From contig NZ_JSYZ01000007.1 in assembly GCF_001293465.1 (NCBI RefSeq), positions 62,001 to 126,000 on the forward strand: 64,000 bases of DNA, given 5' to 3'. Below, in pieces: positions 9,251 to 20,771 of the stretch. The notes below the pieces were generated by a model, which saw only the letters and a list, made by a program, of their open reading frames with translations, did no database searches and had not been told where the DNA came from. Both the position numbers and the translations under genes were made by a program. Positions within the stretch are counted from its first letter, which is position 1. Each line of letters starts with the position of its first letter. Origin of the DNA: Pseudomonas asplenii (lineage in GTDB: Bacteria; Pseudomonadota; Gammaproteobacteria; Pseudomonadales; Pseudomonadaceae).

Positions 9251-10123
9251 TCAACGCAATTGCTCGACCAGCCAGTTGCGAAAGGCCGCCATCGCCGCCG
9301 TTTCGGCACGCGACTGCAAGCGGGTCAGCCAGTAGCTGCCCGTGACGATACCGATATCGAAAGGCTGCCGGATATCACCGGTATCCAATTGGCGAGAGAA
9401 CATCATCGGCGGCGCCAGCGCCACCCCCGCTCCCTGCAATGCAGCCTCCATCATCGCCAGCGACGAATCGAAAACCACACTGTCGGCCACCAGGCTGTTG
9501 CTCGGCAAGCCGGCACGCTGGAACCACTCGGGCCATTCATCGGTGCGGTAGGAACGCAACAGCGTCTGTTTCAGAACATCCGCCGGAGACTGCAATTGCT
9601 CGGCGACCTGCGCAGTGCACAACACCGAGAGCGGTGCCTCCAGCAAGCGCATGGCGTCGACGCCATGCCAGGCTCCCGTACCGAAACGAATAGCGAAATC
9701 GAGCCCCTCGGCCGCCACATCCACCCGGTTGTTGTTGGTGGACAGGCGCAGGTCGATAAACGGGTGGCTCTCGCGAAAATCCGCCAGCCGCGGCAACAAC
9801 CACCCCACGGCGAACGTGCCCACCGCCCCCACCGTCAGCACCTCCCGGTAGTGCCCACCCTCGAACCGGCCCAGGGCCTGGGCAATCCGGTCAAACGACT
9901 CGCACAGCACCGGCAGCAGGCTCTCGCCTTCGGCGGTCAGCATCAGGCCACGGGGCAGGCGCTTGAACAGAGCGACCTGCAACTGGCTCTCAAGGCTCTT
10001 GACCTGATGGCTGACCGCCGCCTGAGTCACGCACAACTCGACCGCTGCCCGGGTAAAACTCAAGTGCCGCGCGGAGGCCTCGAAAGCCCGCAGGGCATTG
10101 AGTGGCAAATGAGGACGGACCAT
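9251..10123 (-). CDS. ampR: LysR-family regulator AmpR of the class C beta-lactamase
   Basis: A 290-residue LysR regulator. The N-terminal helix-turn-helix has the AmpR/GcvA-type opening RPHLPLNALRAFEASARHLS followed by FTRAAVELCVTQAAVSHQV. The rest is the ligand-binding domain. AmpR senses cell-wall recycling muropeptides: it represses ampC with UDP-MurNAc-pentapeptide bound and activates it with anhydro-muropeptides. The assignment rests on the sequence and on its position, divergent from ampC with a 207-base intergenic region, the classical arrangement. Confidence 0.93.
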   Translation of the reverse strand: MVRPHLPLNALRAFEASARHLSFTRAAVELCVTQAAVSHQVKSLESQLQVALFKRLPRGLMLTAEGESLLPVLCESFDRIAQALGRFEGGHYREVLTVGAVGTFAVGWLLPRLADFRESHPFIDLRLSTNNNRVDVAAEGLDFAIRFGTGAWHGVDAMRLLEAPLSVLCTAQVAEQLQSPADVLKQTLLRSYRTDEWPEWFQRAGLPSNSLVADSVVFDSSLAMMEAALQGAGVALAPPMMFSRQLDTGDIRQPFDIGIVTGSYWLTRLQSRAETAAMAAFRNWLVEQLR

Positions 10124-10143
10124 GGCGTTTGCTCCTAGTTTTT

Positions 10144-10155
10144 CTAATGGCTAAT
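10144..10155. promoter_or_regulatory. Candidate AmpR/GcvA-type operator (two CTAAT boxes)
   Basis: The ampR-ampC intergenic region holds two direct CTAAT boxes (10144-10148 and 10151-10155), close to the ampR start. CTAAT is the recalled recognition core of the closely related regulator GcvA. It therefore makes a reasonable candidate contact site for AmpR, which acts on both divergent genes. The site is inferred from the motif and position only. Confidence 0.4.
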
Positions 10156-10330
10156 CCGAAATTTCATCGTTTGTCGAGGGGCCGACTCATCCCCTAGATT
10201 GAGCTTCGCCCCGCAACTGCGCCGTGGACCAGGCAAGCCTCACGCCATGGGCCGGAACATGGACGACGGTCCAGAAAACAGCCCGACAGGATGCGGACAA
10301 ACAATCAAAATCATGGAAAAAAGCCAGATT

Positions 10331-11500
10331 ATGCCGATAAGACTCACAATTCGTGACAAATTACTCACCAGCCTCTTGTGCCTGCTCAGCACCGGGAACA
10401 GCTTTGCCGGCCAGACACCCGTCGACCCGCTCAAGGCCGTCGTGGATGCCGCGATTGAACCGATCATGCAGGAACAGGGCGTCCCCGGCCTGGCCGTGGC
10501 GGTCCTGGTCAACGGCCAGGCACATTACTTTAACTACGGTGTTGCCTCCAAGACGGACAAACAGCCGGTAACAGAAAACACCCTGTTCGAGATCGGTTCG
10601 GTCAGCAAGACCTTCAACGCCACACTCGCGGCCTATGCCGTAGCCCAGGGCAAACTGTCGCTGGCGGAAAACACCAGCCACTACCTGCCCGAGCTGCGGG
10701 GCAGCGCCTTCGACAGGATCAGCGTGCTCGACCTCGGTACCTACACCCCCGGCGGCCTGCCGTTGCAGTTTCCCAACGAGGCGGACAGCACCGACAAGAT
10801 GATGGGTTACTTCCAGCACTGGAAGCCGATCTACCCTGTCGGCGAGCGCCGCCAGTATTCCAACCCGAGCATCGGCCTGTTCGGCTACGTGGCCGCCAGG
10901 AGCCTCGGCCAGCCATACGACGACCTGATGGAAAGGACCCTGCTGCCCAAGCTGGGGCTAAAGCACACCTACCTCAGGGTTCCCAAGGACCAGATGAGCC
11001 GCTACGCCCAGGGCTACACCAAGGAGGACAAACCCTCCCGGGTCGGCCCTGGCGCGCTGGATTCCGAGGCCTATGGCATCAAGACCACCGCCAGCGACCT
11101 GCTGCACTACGTCCAGGTGAACATGCGGCCCCGGCAACTCGACGCGCCCCTGCAACAGGCGATCAGCCTGACCCACAGTGGCTACTACCGGTTCGGCGAC
11201 ACCACCCAGGGCCTGGGCTGGGAGTTCTACCCCTCCCCGGTCAAGCTGGACACCCTGCTCGAGGGCACCTCGTACAAGATGCTCGAACCGCAGGACATCA
11301 CCCGGTTCAAGACCCCACAATCACCGCAGGCCGATAGCTGGGTCAACAAGACAGGCGCCACCAATGGCTTCGGCGCCTACGTGGCGTACCTGCCGGCGAA
11401 GAACATCGGCATCGTGCTGCTGGCCAACAAGAACTACCCCAACCCGGTGCGGGTCAAGGCCGCCTACCAGGTACTGAGTGCCGTGCAAGACATGCAGTAA
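10331..11500 (+). CDS. ampC: Class C beta-lactamase (AmpC cephalosporinase)
   Basis: A 389-residue periplasmic serine beta-lactamase. A signal peptide is followed by the enzyme with all class C active-site motifs: SVSK at 90-93 (nucleophile Ser90, Lys93), YSN at 176-178 and KTG at 340-342. The start at 10331 (MPIRLTIRDK) gives a normal signal peptide; an ATG at 10313 would add six residues, and no strong ribosome site separates them. It hydrolyses cephalosporins and penicillins and is expected to be inducible through the divergent ampR. Length is normal for the family. Confidence 0.95.
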   Translation: MPIRLTIRDKLLTSLLCLLSTGNSFAGQTPVDPLKAVVDAAIEPIMQEQGVPGLAVAVLVNGQAHYFNYGVASKTDKQPVTENTLFEIGSVSKTFNATLAAYAVAQGKLSLAENTSHYLPELRGSAFDRISVLDLGTYTPGGLPLQFPNEADSTDKMMGYFQHWKPIYPVGERRQYSNPSIGLFGYVAARSLGQPYDDLMERTLLPKLGLKHTYLRVPKDQMSRYAQGYTKEDKPSRVGPGALDSEAYGIKTTASDLLHYVQVNMRPRQLDAPLQQAISLTHSGYYRFGDTTQGLGWEFYPSPVKLDTLLEGTSYKMLEPQDITRFKTPQSPQADSWVNKTGATNGFGAYVAYLPAKNIGIVLLANKNYPNPVRVKAAYQVLSAVQDMQ

Positions 11501-11543
11501 CCCCATGGGCAAAAGCCCTTGCACTTGGCTATGATCGGAGGTC

Positions 11544-11945
11544 ATGAACACCCTGCCTCCGATCCGCCAGCCCTGTCCTCCCGGCGCCTGCAATTGCGAG
11601 CGGGAACGGCTGCTGGAGACACCCGGTAGCGACATCCGCATCCTGCGCCTGACCCGCCAGGAAGAGAAAATCCTGCTCGAACGCCTCGAAGACCTCAAGA
11701 GCCTGGCCGACCTCGAACGCCTGCAACAGCGGATGTACGAGCAACTGGGCATTCGCCTGACCATCGCTCCTGGCCCCAACGAAGTGCGGACCATGCGCGG
11801 TATCGGCATTCACATCGAAGAGCTGCCGGGCCTGTGTCGCAAGACCCGCCAGTCGATCCCGGCAGCGATCCGCCGCGGCCTGGAAAAACGTCCGGAAATC
11901 GCCTACGAACTGCTCAACGCCCACGACCTGCTGGACGGTCTGTGA
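11544..11945 (+). CDS. Conserved-type hypothetical protein with N-terminal Cys cluster
   Basis: A 133-residue cytoplasmic protein with no signal peptide or membrane segment. It opens with CPPGACNCERERLL, three cysteines in seven residues that could bind a metal. A charged helical stretch follows (EEKILLERLEDLKSLADLER) and then a basic C-terminal half. GGAGGTC lies just before the ATG. It starts 43 bases after ampC on the same strand, so it may be co-transcribed, but nothing links it to beta-lactam resistance. I do not recognise the family. Confidence 0.7.
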   Translation: MNTLPPIRQPCPPGACNCERERLLETPGSDIRILRLTRQEEKILLERLEDLKSLADLERLQQRMYEQLGIRLTIAPGPNEVRTMRGIGIHIEELPGLCRKTRQSIPAAIRRGLEKRPEIAYELLNAHDLLDGL

Positions 11946-11952
11946 ACCCCTC

Positions 11953-12855
11953 TCAGCGGCTCATCTGCCGACGCTTCAGGGTCTGGCTCGGCAACTCGCG
12001 GAACAACGCCCGATAGCTGCTGGAAAACCGTCCCAGGTGCCAGAACGACCAATGCATCGCCACTTCGGCGACGGTGCTCCGCGCCTTGCCGTGCAGCAGT
12101 TCGTGGCGCGCGCCGTTCAGACGGCGCAAGCGCAGCCATTGGGTCGGGGTCATCCCGGTGAACGCCTTGAAGGCATGCTGTAACTGGTGCAGCGACACGC
12201 CGGCCACCTGAGCAAGTTCCAGCAGGTTCAGGGTTTCCTCGGGGGCATCGGCCGCCCATTCGCCAATGCGCTTCATGATGCCGCGCTCTTCCGTGCGCCG
12301 TTGCCACGAGCCGCGGTCCAGGCAGGCGTTATCGAGAAGGTACAGGCAATCCTCCAGCAACTGCTGGCTCAGGGCCTCCCGGCTTGGCGGATCGCCAGCC
12401 TGACTCAGACGAGTCAGGGTTGCGCTGAGCCAGCGGCCGAACAACGCATTCTGCTGCGAGTTGAGCGGCGCCATGAACAGGCCGTCGAGCCGGGCGATGT
12501 CCAGGCCGTGATGCCGAACGAACTCAGGGCCGAACACCACCGCCACTTCCTGGTAGTTCTCCGGTGTGATCCAGATGTTGCGGCTCTCGCCATTGAGCAT
12601 ATACAGGGCATTGTCGCTGCGGTCGAAACAGAAGGCCAGCGCGCCCGACGGGGCACTGAAGTTCTGCTCCACACGGGTGTTCATGCACTCCTCGTAGATT
12701 TCCACGCCCTGCAGGTCCAGGTAGCGAATCTGCCCGGCGAAATGCCCCGGCGACATCTGCTGGTAATGCTGGACCCAACCCGGTGTCGCCCGGATCTGTT
12801 CGGTCACGTCGGCGGTCTTGAACGCCTGGACCCGCAAGGAATTAGGCTCTGTCAT
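11953..12855 (-). CDS. AraC-family regulator, EutR-like
   Basis: A 300-residue regulator with a C-terminal AraC DNA-binding domain: first helix-turn-helix around LAQVAGVSLHQLQHAFKAFT, second around VAEVAMHWSFWHLGRFSSSY. The N-terminal part (VQHYQQMSPGHFAGQIRYLD) and the WHLG-F signature resemble EutR, the ethanolamine-operon activator. The open frame reaches 13014, but MTEPNSLRVQAF at 12855 is the sensible start. It is divergent from the glutamine-synthetase-like gene at 13028 with a 172-base gap, so it most likely controls that operon. Ligand unknown; an amine is the natural guess. Confidence 0.85.
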   Translation of the reverse strand: MTEPNSLRVQAFKTADVTEQIRATPGWVQHYQQMSPGHFAGQIRYLDLQGVEIYEECMNTRVEQNFSAPSGALAFCFDRSDNALYMLNGESRNIWITPENYQEVAVVFGPEFVRHHGLDIARLDGLFMAPLNSQQNALFGRWLSATLTRLSQAGDPPSREALSQQLLEDCLYLLDNACLDRGSWQRRTEERGIMKRIGEWAADAPEETLNLLELAQVAGVSLHQLQHAFKAFTGMTPTQWLRLRRLNGARHELLHGKARSTVAEVAMHWSFWHLGRFSSSYRALFRELPSQTLKRRQMSR

Positions 12856-13027
12856 GGGAGACCATTGCGCACCTTTATGGTGCATCTTGGTATGGGAAAA
12901 GTGGATAGATGGAACCGCGCAGCTGACAGCAAGATAGTCGCCAACGCGCTGCAGGGGAAGCCTCCCGCCGTTTTCAGGCAAGCGGAAGGCCCAACCTGGC
13001 GTCGATGAAACCAACGACGAGGTCCTT

Positions 13028-14386
13028 ATGAACGCCCCTTTCGATCAGCTGTCCTCATGGCTGAAAGAACACAAGATTACCGAAGTGGAATGTGTGGTCA
13101 GCGACCTGACCGGCATCGCCCGCGGCAAGATCGCACCCACCAACAAGTTCCTGCATGAGCGAGGCATGCGCCTGCCGGAAAGTGTGCTGCTGCAAACGGT
13201 AACCGGGGACTTCGTCGAGGACGATGTCTACTACGACCTGCTCGACCCGGCCGACATCGACATGATCTGCCGCCCCGACGCCTCGTCGATCTACCTGGTG
13301 CCGTGGGCCATCGAACCGACCGCGATCGTCATCCACGACACCTTCGACAAACAGGGCAACCCGATCGAGCTGTCGCCACGCAACGTCCTCAAGAAGGTCC
13401 TGCAGCTCTATACCGACAAGGGTTGGCAGCCGATCGTCGCGCCGGAGATGGAGTTCTACCTGACCCAGCGCTGCGAAGACCCGGACCTGCCGCTCAAGGC
13501 CCCGCTGGGTCGCTCGGGCCGTGCCGAAAGCGGTCGGCAGTCGTTCTCCATCGACGCCGCCAACGAATTCGATCCGCTGTTCGAAGACGTCTACGACTGG
13601 TGCGAAGCCCAGGGCCTGGACCTCGACACGCTGATTCACGAAGACGGCCCGGCGCAGATGGAAATCAACTTCCGCCACGGCGATGCCCTCGACCTGGCCG
13701 ACCAGATCACCGTGTTCAAACGCACCCTGCGCGAAGCGGCGCTCAAGCACAACGTCACCGCGACCTTCATGGCCAAGCCGATCGCCGACGAGCCTGGCAG
13801 TGCCATGCACCTGCACCAGAGCGTGGTCGACATCGCCACCGGCAAGCCGATCTTCGTCAACGCGGACGGTTCCAAGAGCGAGCTGTTCCTGCACCACATC
13901 GGCGGCCTGCAGAAGTACATCCCCAAGGTGCTGCCGATGTTCGCCCCCAACGTCAACTCGTTCCGCCGTTTCCTGCCGGACACCTCGGCGCCGGTCAACG
14001 TCGAGTGGGGCGAGGAAAACCGCACCGTCGGCCTGCGGGTGCCAACCTCCAGCCCCGAGGCCATGCGCGTGGAAAACCGCCTGCCGGGCGCCGACGCCAA
14101 CCCCTACCTGGCAATCGCCGCCAGCCTGCTGTGCGGTTACCTGGGCATGGTCGAAGGCATCGAGCCCAACCCGCCGGTGGAAGGCCGCGCCTACGAGCGG
14201 CGCAACCTGCGCCTGCCGATCACCATCGAGGATGCCCTGGCCCACATGGAAGATTGCCCGACCCTCGACCGCTACCTGGGCAGCCAGTTCGTGCGCGGCT
14301 ACGTGGCGGTCAAGCGCGCCGAACACGAAAACTTCAAGCGGGTGATCAGTTCCTGGGAACGTGAATTCCTCCTGCTCAGCGTCTGA
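13028..14386 (+). CDS. Glutamine synthetase family ligase, probably gamma-glutamyl-amine synthetase
   Basis: A 452-residue enzyme of the glutamine synthetase fold, in the size range of PuuA/SpuI-type ligases that join glutamate to an amine using ATP. Catalytic landmarks are present: the Glu of APEMEFYLT, HEDGPAQMEINF, the SAMHLHQSV histidine segment, and the Arg-rich ENRTVGLRVP and VENRLPGADANP motifs. GAGGTCCTT precedes the ATG. It is followed by a polyamine-type binding protein and a PuuB-like oxidase, which points to gamma-glutamylation of an imported amine rather than ammonia assimilation. The exact amine is not shown. Confidence 0.88.
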   Translation: MNAPFDQLSSWLKEHKITEVECVVSDLTGIARGKIAPTNKFLHERGMRLPESVLLQTVTGDFVEDDVYYDLLDPADIDMICRPDASSIYLVPWAIEPTAIVIHDTFDKQGNPIELSPRNVLKKVLQLYTDKGWQPIVAPEMEFYLTQRCEDPDLPLKAPLGRSGRAESGRQSFSIDAANEFDPLFEDVYDWCEAQGLDLDTLIHEDGPAQMEINFRHGDALDLADQITVFKRTLREAALKHNVTATFMAKPIADEPGSAMHLHQSVVDIATGKPIFVNADGSKSELFLHHIGGLQKYIPKVLPMFAPNVNSFRRFLPDTSAPVNVEWGEENRTVGLRVPTSSPEAMRVENRLPGADANPYLAIAASLLCGYLGMVEGIEPNPPVEGRAYERRNLRLPITIEDALAHMEDCPTLDRYLGSQFVRGYVAVKRAEHENFKRVISSWEREFLLLSV

Positions 14387-16818
<2,432 letters not shown>

Positions 16819-16821
16819 GCA

Positions 16822-18423
16822 TCACGCCCAGGGTTGCAGTTGCCAGCCATCGACGCCGGCCTGCAACCGTTCGGTCAGTTGGAGCCGATCGAGAAAACGC
16901 CGGTCATGGGACACCACCAGCAGCGCACCGTGGAACTGCACCAGCATGCTTTCCAGGGCCTGCAGCGACGGCAGGTCCAGGTGATTGTTCGGCTCGTCCA
17001 GCAACAGCAGCTGCGGCGGCTCGTCCGCGTAGAGCACGCTGGCCAGCGCACCCTTGAGTCGTTCGCCACCGCTGAGCAGGCCGCTGGGCTGCATGACGCA
17101 TTCGGCCCCCAGGCCCAACTGCGCCAGACGGCTACGCAACTCGCCTTCGCTCGAATGCCGATTCACCGCTCGCAACTGTTCCAGGATCGAACGCTGCGGA
17201 TCGACAGCGGACAGGGCCTGGTCAAGATAGGCCAGCGTGCCATTGACCACGAAGTCACCCCCAGTCGTCGGTAGTTGCCCTGCCAGGACCTTGAGCAGGG
17301 TGGACTTGCCGCTGCCGTTGCGCCCCACCACGCCGATCCGCTGCTGCCCATGCAGGACCAGGCTGAGCTGTCCCTGTACACGGGGCAGGCGCAGGTCGTC
17401 GAGGACCAGCACCCGCCGTCGCGCAAATTGCGCACTGGCTGGCGCCTGCAGCACGACCGCCACCTCCTGCTCCACCGCACGGGCCGCTTCACGCACCTGT
17501 TGCGCCAGGTTTTCACGTACAGCCGCCTGCTGGGCCTGCTGCTTGCCACGGGTGTTTTCACTGATGCCCTTGCGACACCCCAACAGGATCGGCGCCTGGT
17601 TGGCCTGCCCGGCCTGCCGTTCGGCACGGGCCTGGCGCTGCTCCTGGCGCGCCTGCTGAAGCCGTAGGGCCTGCTCGGTACGCTTGCGTTCGAGCCGGGC
17701 ATGCTCCAACTGGCGCACCGCCTCGTCGCGCTCGACGGCCTTCTGCTGCAGGTAAAAACTGTAGCCGCCGCCATAGCTGCGCAGGCCCAGGCTGGACAGT
17801 TCGACGATCCGGCTCATCTGCTCCAGCAGCTCCCGGTCATGGCTGATCACGATCAGGCCACGGGGCCAGCGCCGCAGTTGCTCCATCAGGGCCTGACGCG
17901 CAGGCCGATCGAGATGATTGCTCGGCTCGTCGAGGATCAGCGTCTGCGCATCCGACAGGCTGGCTCCCGCCAGCGCCACGCGCATCGCTTCGCCACCGCT
18001 CAGGCTGGCGACGGGACGGCTGATGTCCAGCCCCTTCAGGTCATGGCGCTCCAGTTCGGCCTGCAGTTGCTGGCGAATATCCCAGCGCTCGCCGACCTGG
18101 TCGTAATCGGCCGTATCGAGACCACCGGCTTCGATACGCTCCAGGGCTGCCAGCAGTTCCTGCACGCCGAGCAATGTCGCGATCGAGGCATGGGGGTCGA
18201 GCTGCTGGGCCAGATAGTGGACCTTGCCGCCACGCCGGCAATACCCTTCGGCCGGCGATAGCTGCCCCGCGAGCAGGCGTGCGAGCACGCTCTTGCCGAC
18301 GCCATTGCGCCCGACAATCGCCGTCGGCTGTCCATCGAAGCGGGCATCGAGCCCGGAAAAAAGCACCCGGCCATCGGCCAGGACATAGGAAACGCTTTCC
18401 AGCGCCAGGTACGAATTCGTCAT
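16822..18423 (-). CDS. ABC-F family ATPase
   Basis: A 533-residue cytosolic protein with two ABC ATPase domains and no membrane segment. Walker A motifs are GRNGVGKS (about residues 38-45) and GRNGSGKST. Signatures are LSGGEAMR and LSGGERLK, and both domains have DEPSNHLD/DEPNNHLD Walker B motifs. A highly charged Arg/Gln-rich linker joins them. ABC-F proteins act on ribosomes as translation factors or antibiotic-protection proteins. The start at 18423 has GGGAG five bases upstream; the frame extends to 18576 but that part looks non-coding. Its stop is 3 bases from the convergent oxidase gene. Confidence 0.88.
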   Translation of the reverse strand: MTNSYLALESVSYVLADGRVLFSGLDARFDGQPTAIVGRNGVGKSVLARLLAGQLSPAEGYCRRGGKVHYLAQQLDPHASIATLLGVQELLAALERIEAGGLDTADYDQVGERWDIRQQLQAELERHDLKGLDISRPVASLSGGEAMRVALAGASLSDAQTLILDEPSNHLDRPARQALMEQLRRWPRGLIVISHDRELLEQMSRIVELSSLGLRSYGGGYSFYLQQKAVERDEAVRQLEHARLERKRTEQALRLQQARQEQRQARAERQAGQANQAPILLGCRKGISENTRGKQQAQQAAVRENLAQQVREAARAVEQEVAVVLQAPASAQFARRRVLVLDDLRLPRVQGQLSLVLHGQQRIGVVGRNGSGKSTLLKVLAGQLPTTGGDFVVNGTLAYLDQALSAVDPQRSILEQLRAVNRHSSEGELRSRLAQLGLGAECVMQPSGLLSGGERLKGALASVLYADEPPQLLLLDEPNNHLDLPSLQALESMLVQFHGALLVVSHDRRFLDRLQLTERLQAGVDGWQLQPWA

Positions 18424-18688
18424 GCGAACTCCCATCAATGCCATGGACTCCACCCTGCAGCAGGGGGTGCGGAGACTGGCCGTCGGAACAGACGGCGGCA
18501 TCAATTGCGCATTGGACGAACACCTCGAAAAAAGCAATGGGCCGTCAGTATCACCGTGACCGACGCCCCCTGACAAGCCTATGCCAACGCGCAGAAATCG
18601 CTGCGGCCGTCACAGGTGACCCGGATCGTCAAGGAAGGCGACGTCGGCACGCTCGCAGCCCCTGGGGCTGAACCACCGTTTCCAGGAG

Positions 18689-19003
18689 CTACAGCCACCA
18701 GCGCAAGAGGAAGAAGAACGCCATGCTCAGCAACATGCTGAGCAGCGTGTTGCGGGTATAAAGCACCAGGCCGACGGCCACCAGCGAACTGATCAGGTAG
18801 GGATTGTCCCACTGCAGGTTCAACTGCCGGTCCGGCATGAACACGATCGGCCCGCAGATCGCCGTCAGCATCCCCGGCACGGCAAAACCGAGAAACTGCC
18901 GGGCATTGCTGCTCAGGCGCAACGGCAGGCGCGGTTCGAGAAACACATAGCGGTTGAGGAACACCAGCAGCCCCATTCCGACAATCACGGCCCAGACCAT
19001 CAT
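18689..19003 (-). CDS. azlD: AzlD-family branched-chain amino acid exporter subunit
   Basis: A 104-residue membrane protein with about four hydrophobic segments, typical in size for AzlD. The FAVPGMLTAICGPIV and NPYLISSLVAVGLV segments match the family. It forms the small subunit of a two-component exporter with AzlC. Its start codon overlaps the azlC stop by 4 bases (ATGA), so the two are translationally coupled. Confidence 0.88.
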   Translation of the reverse strand: MMVWAVIVGMGLLVFLNRYVFLEPRLPLRLSSNARQFLGFAVPGMLTAICGPIVFMPDRQLNLQWDNPYLISSLVAVGLVLYTRNTLLSMLLSMAFFFLLRWWL

Positions 19004-19698
19004 TCACGCCCCCGATACAGCTTGTTGCAGACGAAACCCGCCGCCATCCCCGCCAGCCCCGACAGCACCAGCGCCGACCCCCACTGCCAGTAGCTGAACA
19101 GCACCGAACAGAACAGCGACACCGCCACGCACACCACCGTCGGCACGTTGCGTACCACCGGCGTGATCAGGGCGATGAAGGTGGCGGCAATGGAGAAATC
19201 CAGCCCCAGGTGTTCCAGCCCGGGAATGCTGCTGCCCAGCACGATTCCGGCCAGGGTGAACAGATTCCAGGCGATATAGAACGTCAGCCCCACCCCCAGC
19301 GCGTACCAGCGATCGAACTGGTGTCGGTCGTGCTGGCTGGTCAGGGCGAACAGCTCGTCGGTCAGCAGAAACCCCAGGCCAAGGCGCCAGCGTCCCGGCA
19401 GCGGCGCGATCACCGAGCGCATGCTCATGCCGTAGAGCAGGTGTTGCGAGGTCAGCAGCGCGGTGGTCAGCAGGATCGAGAAGATCCCCGCCCCGCCCTT
19501 GAGCATGCCGATAGCCACCAGTTGCGCGGCGCCGGCAAACACGATGCCGGAGAGCCCCTGGCCTTGCAGAGGGGTCAGATCGGCCTCGATGGCCATGGAG
19601 CCGGCCAGCAGCCCCCAGGGTGCGGTCGCCAGGGAAAGCGGCATGATCGCCACGGCACCGCGCAGGAATGCACTGCGGGGCAAGGAATGTTCGGACAT
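19000..19698 (-). CDS. azlC: AzlC-family branched-chain amino acid exporter subunit
   Basis: A 232-residue membrane protein, large subunit of the AzlCD exporter. Family-typical stretches are APWGLLAGSMAIEADLTPLQ, FAGAAQLVAIGML and LTDELFALTSQ. The start at 19698 (MSEHSLPRSAFLRG) gives a normal length; the frame extends to 19794 without support. Substrates of the family are branched-chain amino acids or analogues such as azaleucine. It is followed directly by azlD. Confidence 0.9.
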   Translation of the reverse strand: MSEHSLPRSAFLRGAVAIMPLSLATAPWGLLAGSMAIEADLTPLQGQGLSGIVFAGAAQLVAIGMLKGGAGIFSILLTTALLTSQHLLYGMSMRSVIAPLPGRWRLGLGFLLTDELFALTSQHDRHQFDRWYALGVGLTFYIAWNLFTLAGIVLGSSIPGLEHLGLDFSIAATFIALITPVVRNVPTVVCVAVSLFCSVLFSYWQWGSALVLSGLAGMAAGFVCNKLYRGRE

Positions 19699-19815
19699 GG
19701 AAGCTCGGACGTCAGTAAAGGGCTGCCGACTGTGGCAGGCCCTTTGCGCCGTGTCTTGAACAATCTTGCAACGCTGAGCGGCGCCAGCCGGCACCGCTCA
19801 GGATGCGAACCGCGC

Positions 19816-20475
19816 TCAGCGGATCGGCGGCAGACGTACCTTGCCGTCGCGGCACTGGGTTTTCACGCCCTTGCCGCACGACTCGAAACCCAGGTCCTTG
19901 TTCAGGCACACCCGGACTTCCGACAGTTGCGGACCGCTGCAACCCACCGTGACGCCATCGGCCGGCAGGCCCGGATTGCCCTGCTGGAACAGCTGGACGA
20001 TTTCTGCGGCGGAGTACTCCCGGACGCTGGTCGACGGCTGCAGCTCATCGGGGATGTGCACCTTGCCCAGGGCCTGGTCGGTGGTCTGCAGGTAGCGGTC
20101 GGCGCCCAGGCCACTGCAGGTACCGTGCTTGCTCCACTCATGTTCGAGCAGCTTGGCCGTCGGGAACATCGTGCTGCCCTGCTGGCGCTGGGCAGCCGTC
20201 AGCGGTGTCAACGGCGCACAGAACTGCGGCCAGCCGCCCTTGGCATACTGCGGCCAGAGTCCGTGGAGCACAAAGCCGTAACCCTTGCCCTTGCACTGTT
20301 CATTACCGGCATGGGTCAGGCAGAAGGTCGGCGACCACGACAGGCTCAGCAGGTAATAGTCGAACTCGCCAGCCTGCCCCTTCTGCCTGTTCTTTCCCGA
20401 TGAAGACTGCTGATCCGCCTGTGCGCCGCCCATCGACAACATCAGCACGGCCAATACCACGCAAATCCACTTCAT
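19816..20475 (-). CDS. Secreted RNase T2 family ribonuclease
   Basis: A 219-residue exported endoribonuclease with a signal peptide (cleavage near GGAQA-DQ). Both conserved active-site blocks are intact: CAS-1 as FVLHGLWPQY (His71) and CAS-2 as HEWSKHGTC (His112, Glu113, Lys116, His117). Several cysteines fit the disulfides of periplasmic RNase T2/RNase I. It degrades RNA in the periplasm or outside the cell through 2',3'-cyclic phosphates. The start at 20475 has AGGAG/GGGAG sites upstream. It is divergent from lpxO. Confidence 0.92.
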   Translation of the reverse strand: MKWICVVLAVLMLSMGGAQADQQSSSGKNRQKGQAGEFDYYLLSLSWSPTFCLTHAGNEQCKGKGYGFVLHGLWPQYAKGGWPQFCAPLTPLTAAQRQQGSTMFPTAKLLEHEWSKHGTCSGLGADRYLQTTDQALGKVHIPDELQPSTSVREYSAAEIVQLFQQGNPGLPADGVTVGCSGPQLSEVRVCLNKDLGFESCGKGVKTQCRDGKVRLPPIR

Positions 20476-20771
20476 ACTGACTCCCTGCTCCTGGTTAGGT
20501 TGGACATCGATCCCCGATGTCAATGATGGCTCTACACGAATCCCGTTAAATAAATTGTTAAGAAACCTTACAAAACAGTAACATTTGATACGATTATCCC
20601 TCGCCCGAACTTCTATCATGGCAGGCATCGCTTGACCTGCCCGGCCTGCTGGTTCGGGCAAACCGTCGCCCCGGACGGTTGCGCACCCGAACACGGTGCT
20701 TTCCTGGGTTCCAACGCGCCATCCGGCGCCCGCCACTACCTGCTGCAATCGCTCTAAGGGAGCCCCGGTTC

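Noticed and set aside
12187..13008. Long plus-strand frame opposite the AraC gene
   Set aside because: His/Arg/Gln-rich shadow translation of the minus-strand AraC reading frame.
13055..14326. 423-residue minus-strand frame opposite the glutamine synthetase gene
   Set aside because: Val/Gly/Asp-rich antisense shadow with no family features; the plus strand carries the clear enzyme.
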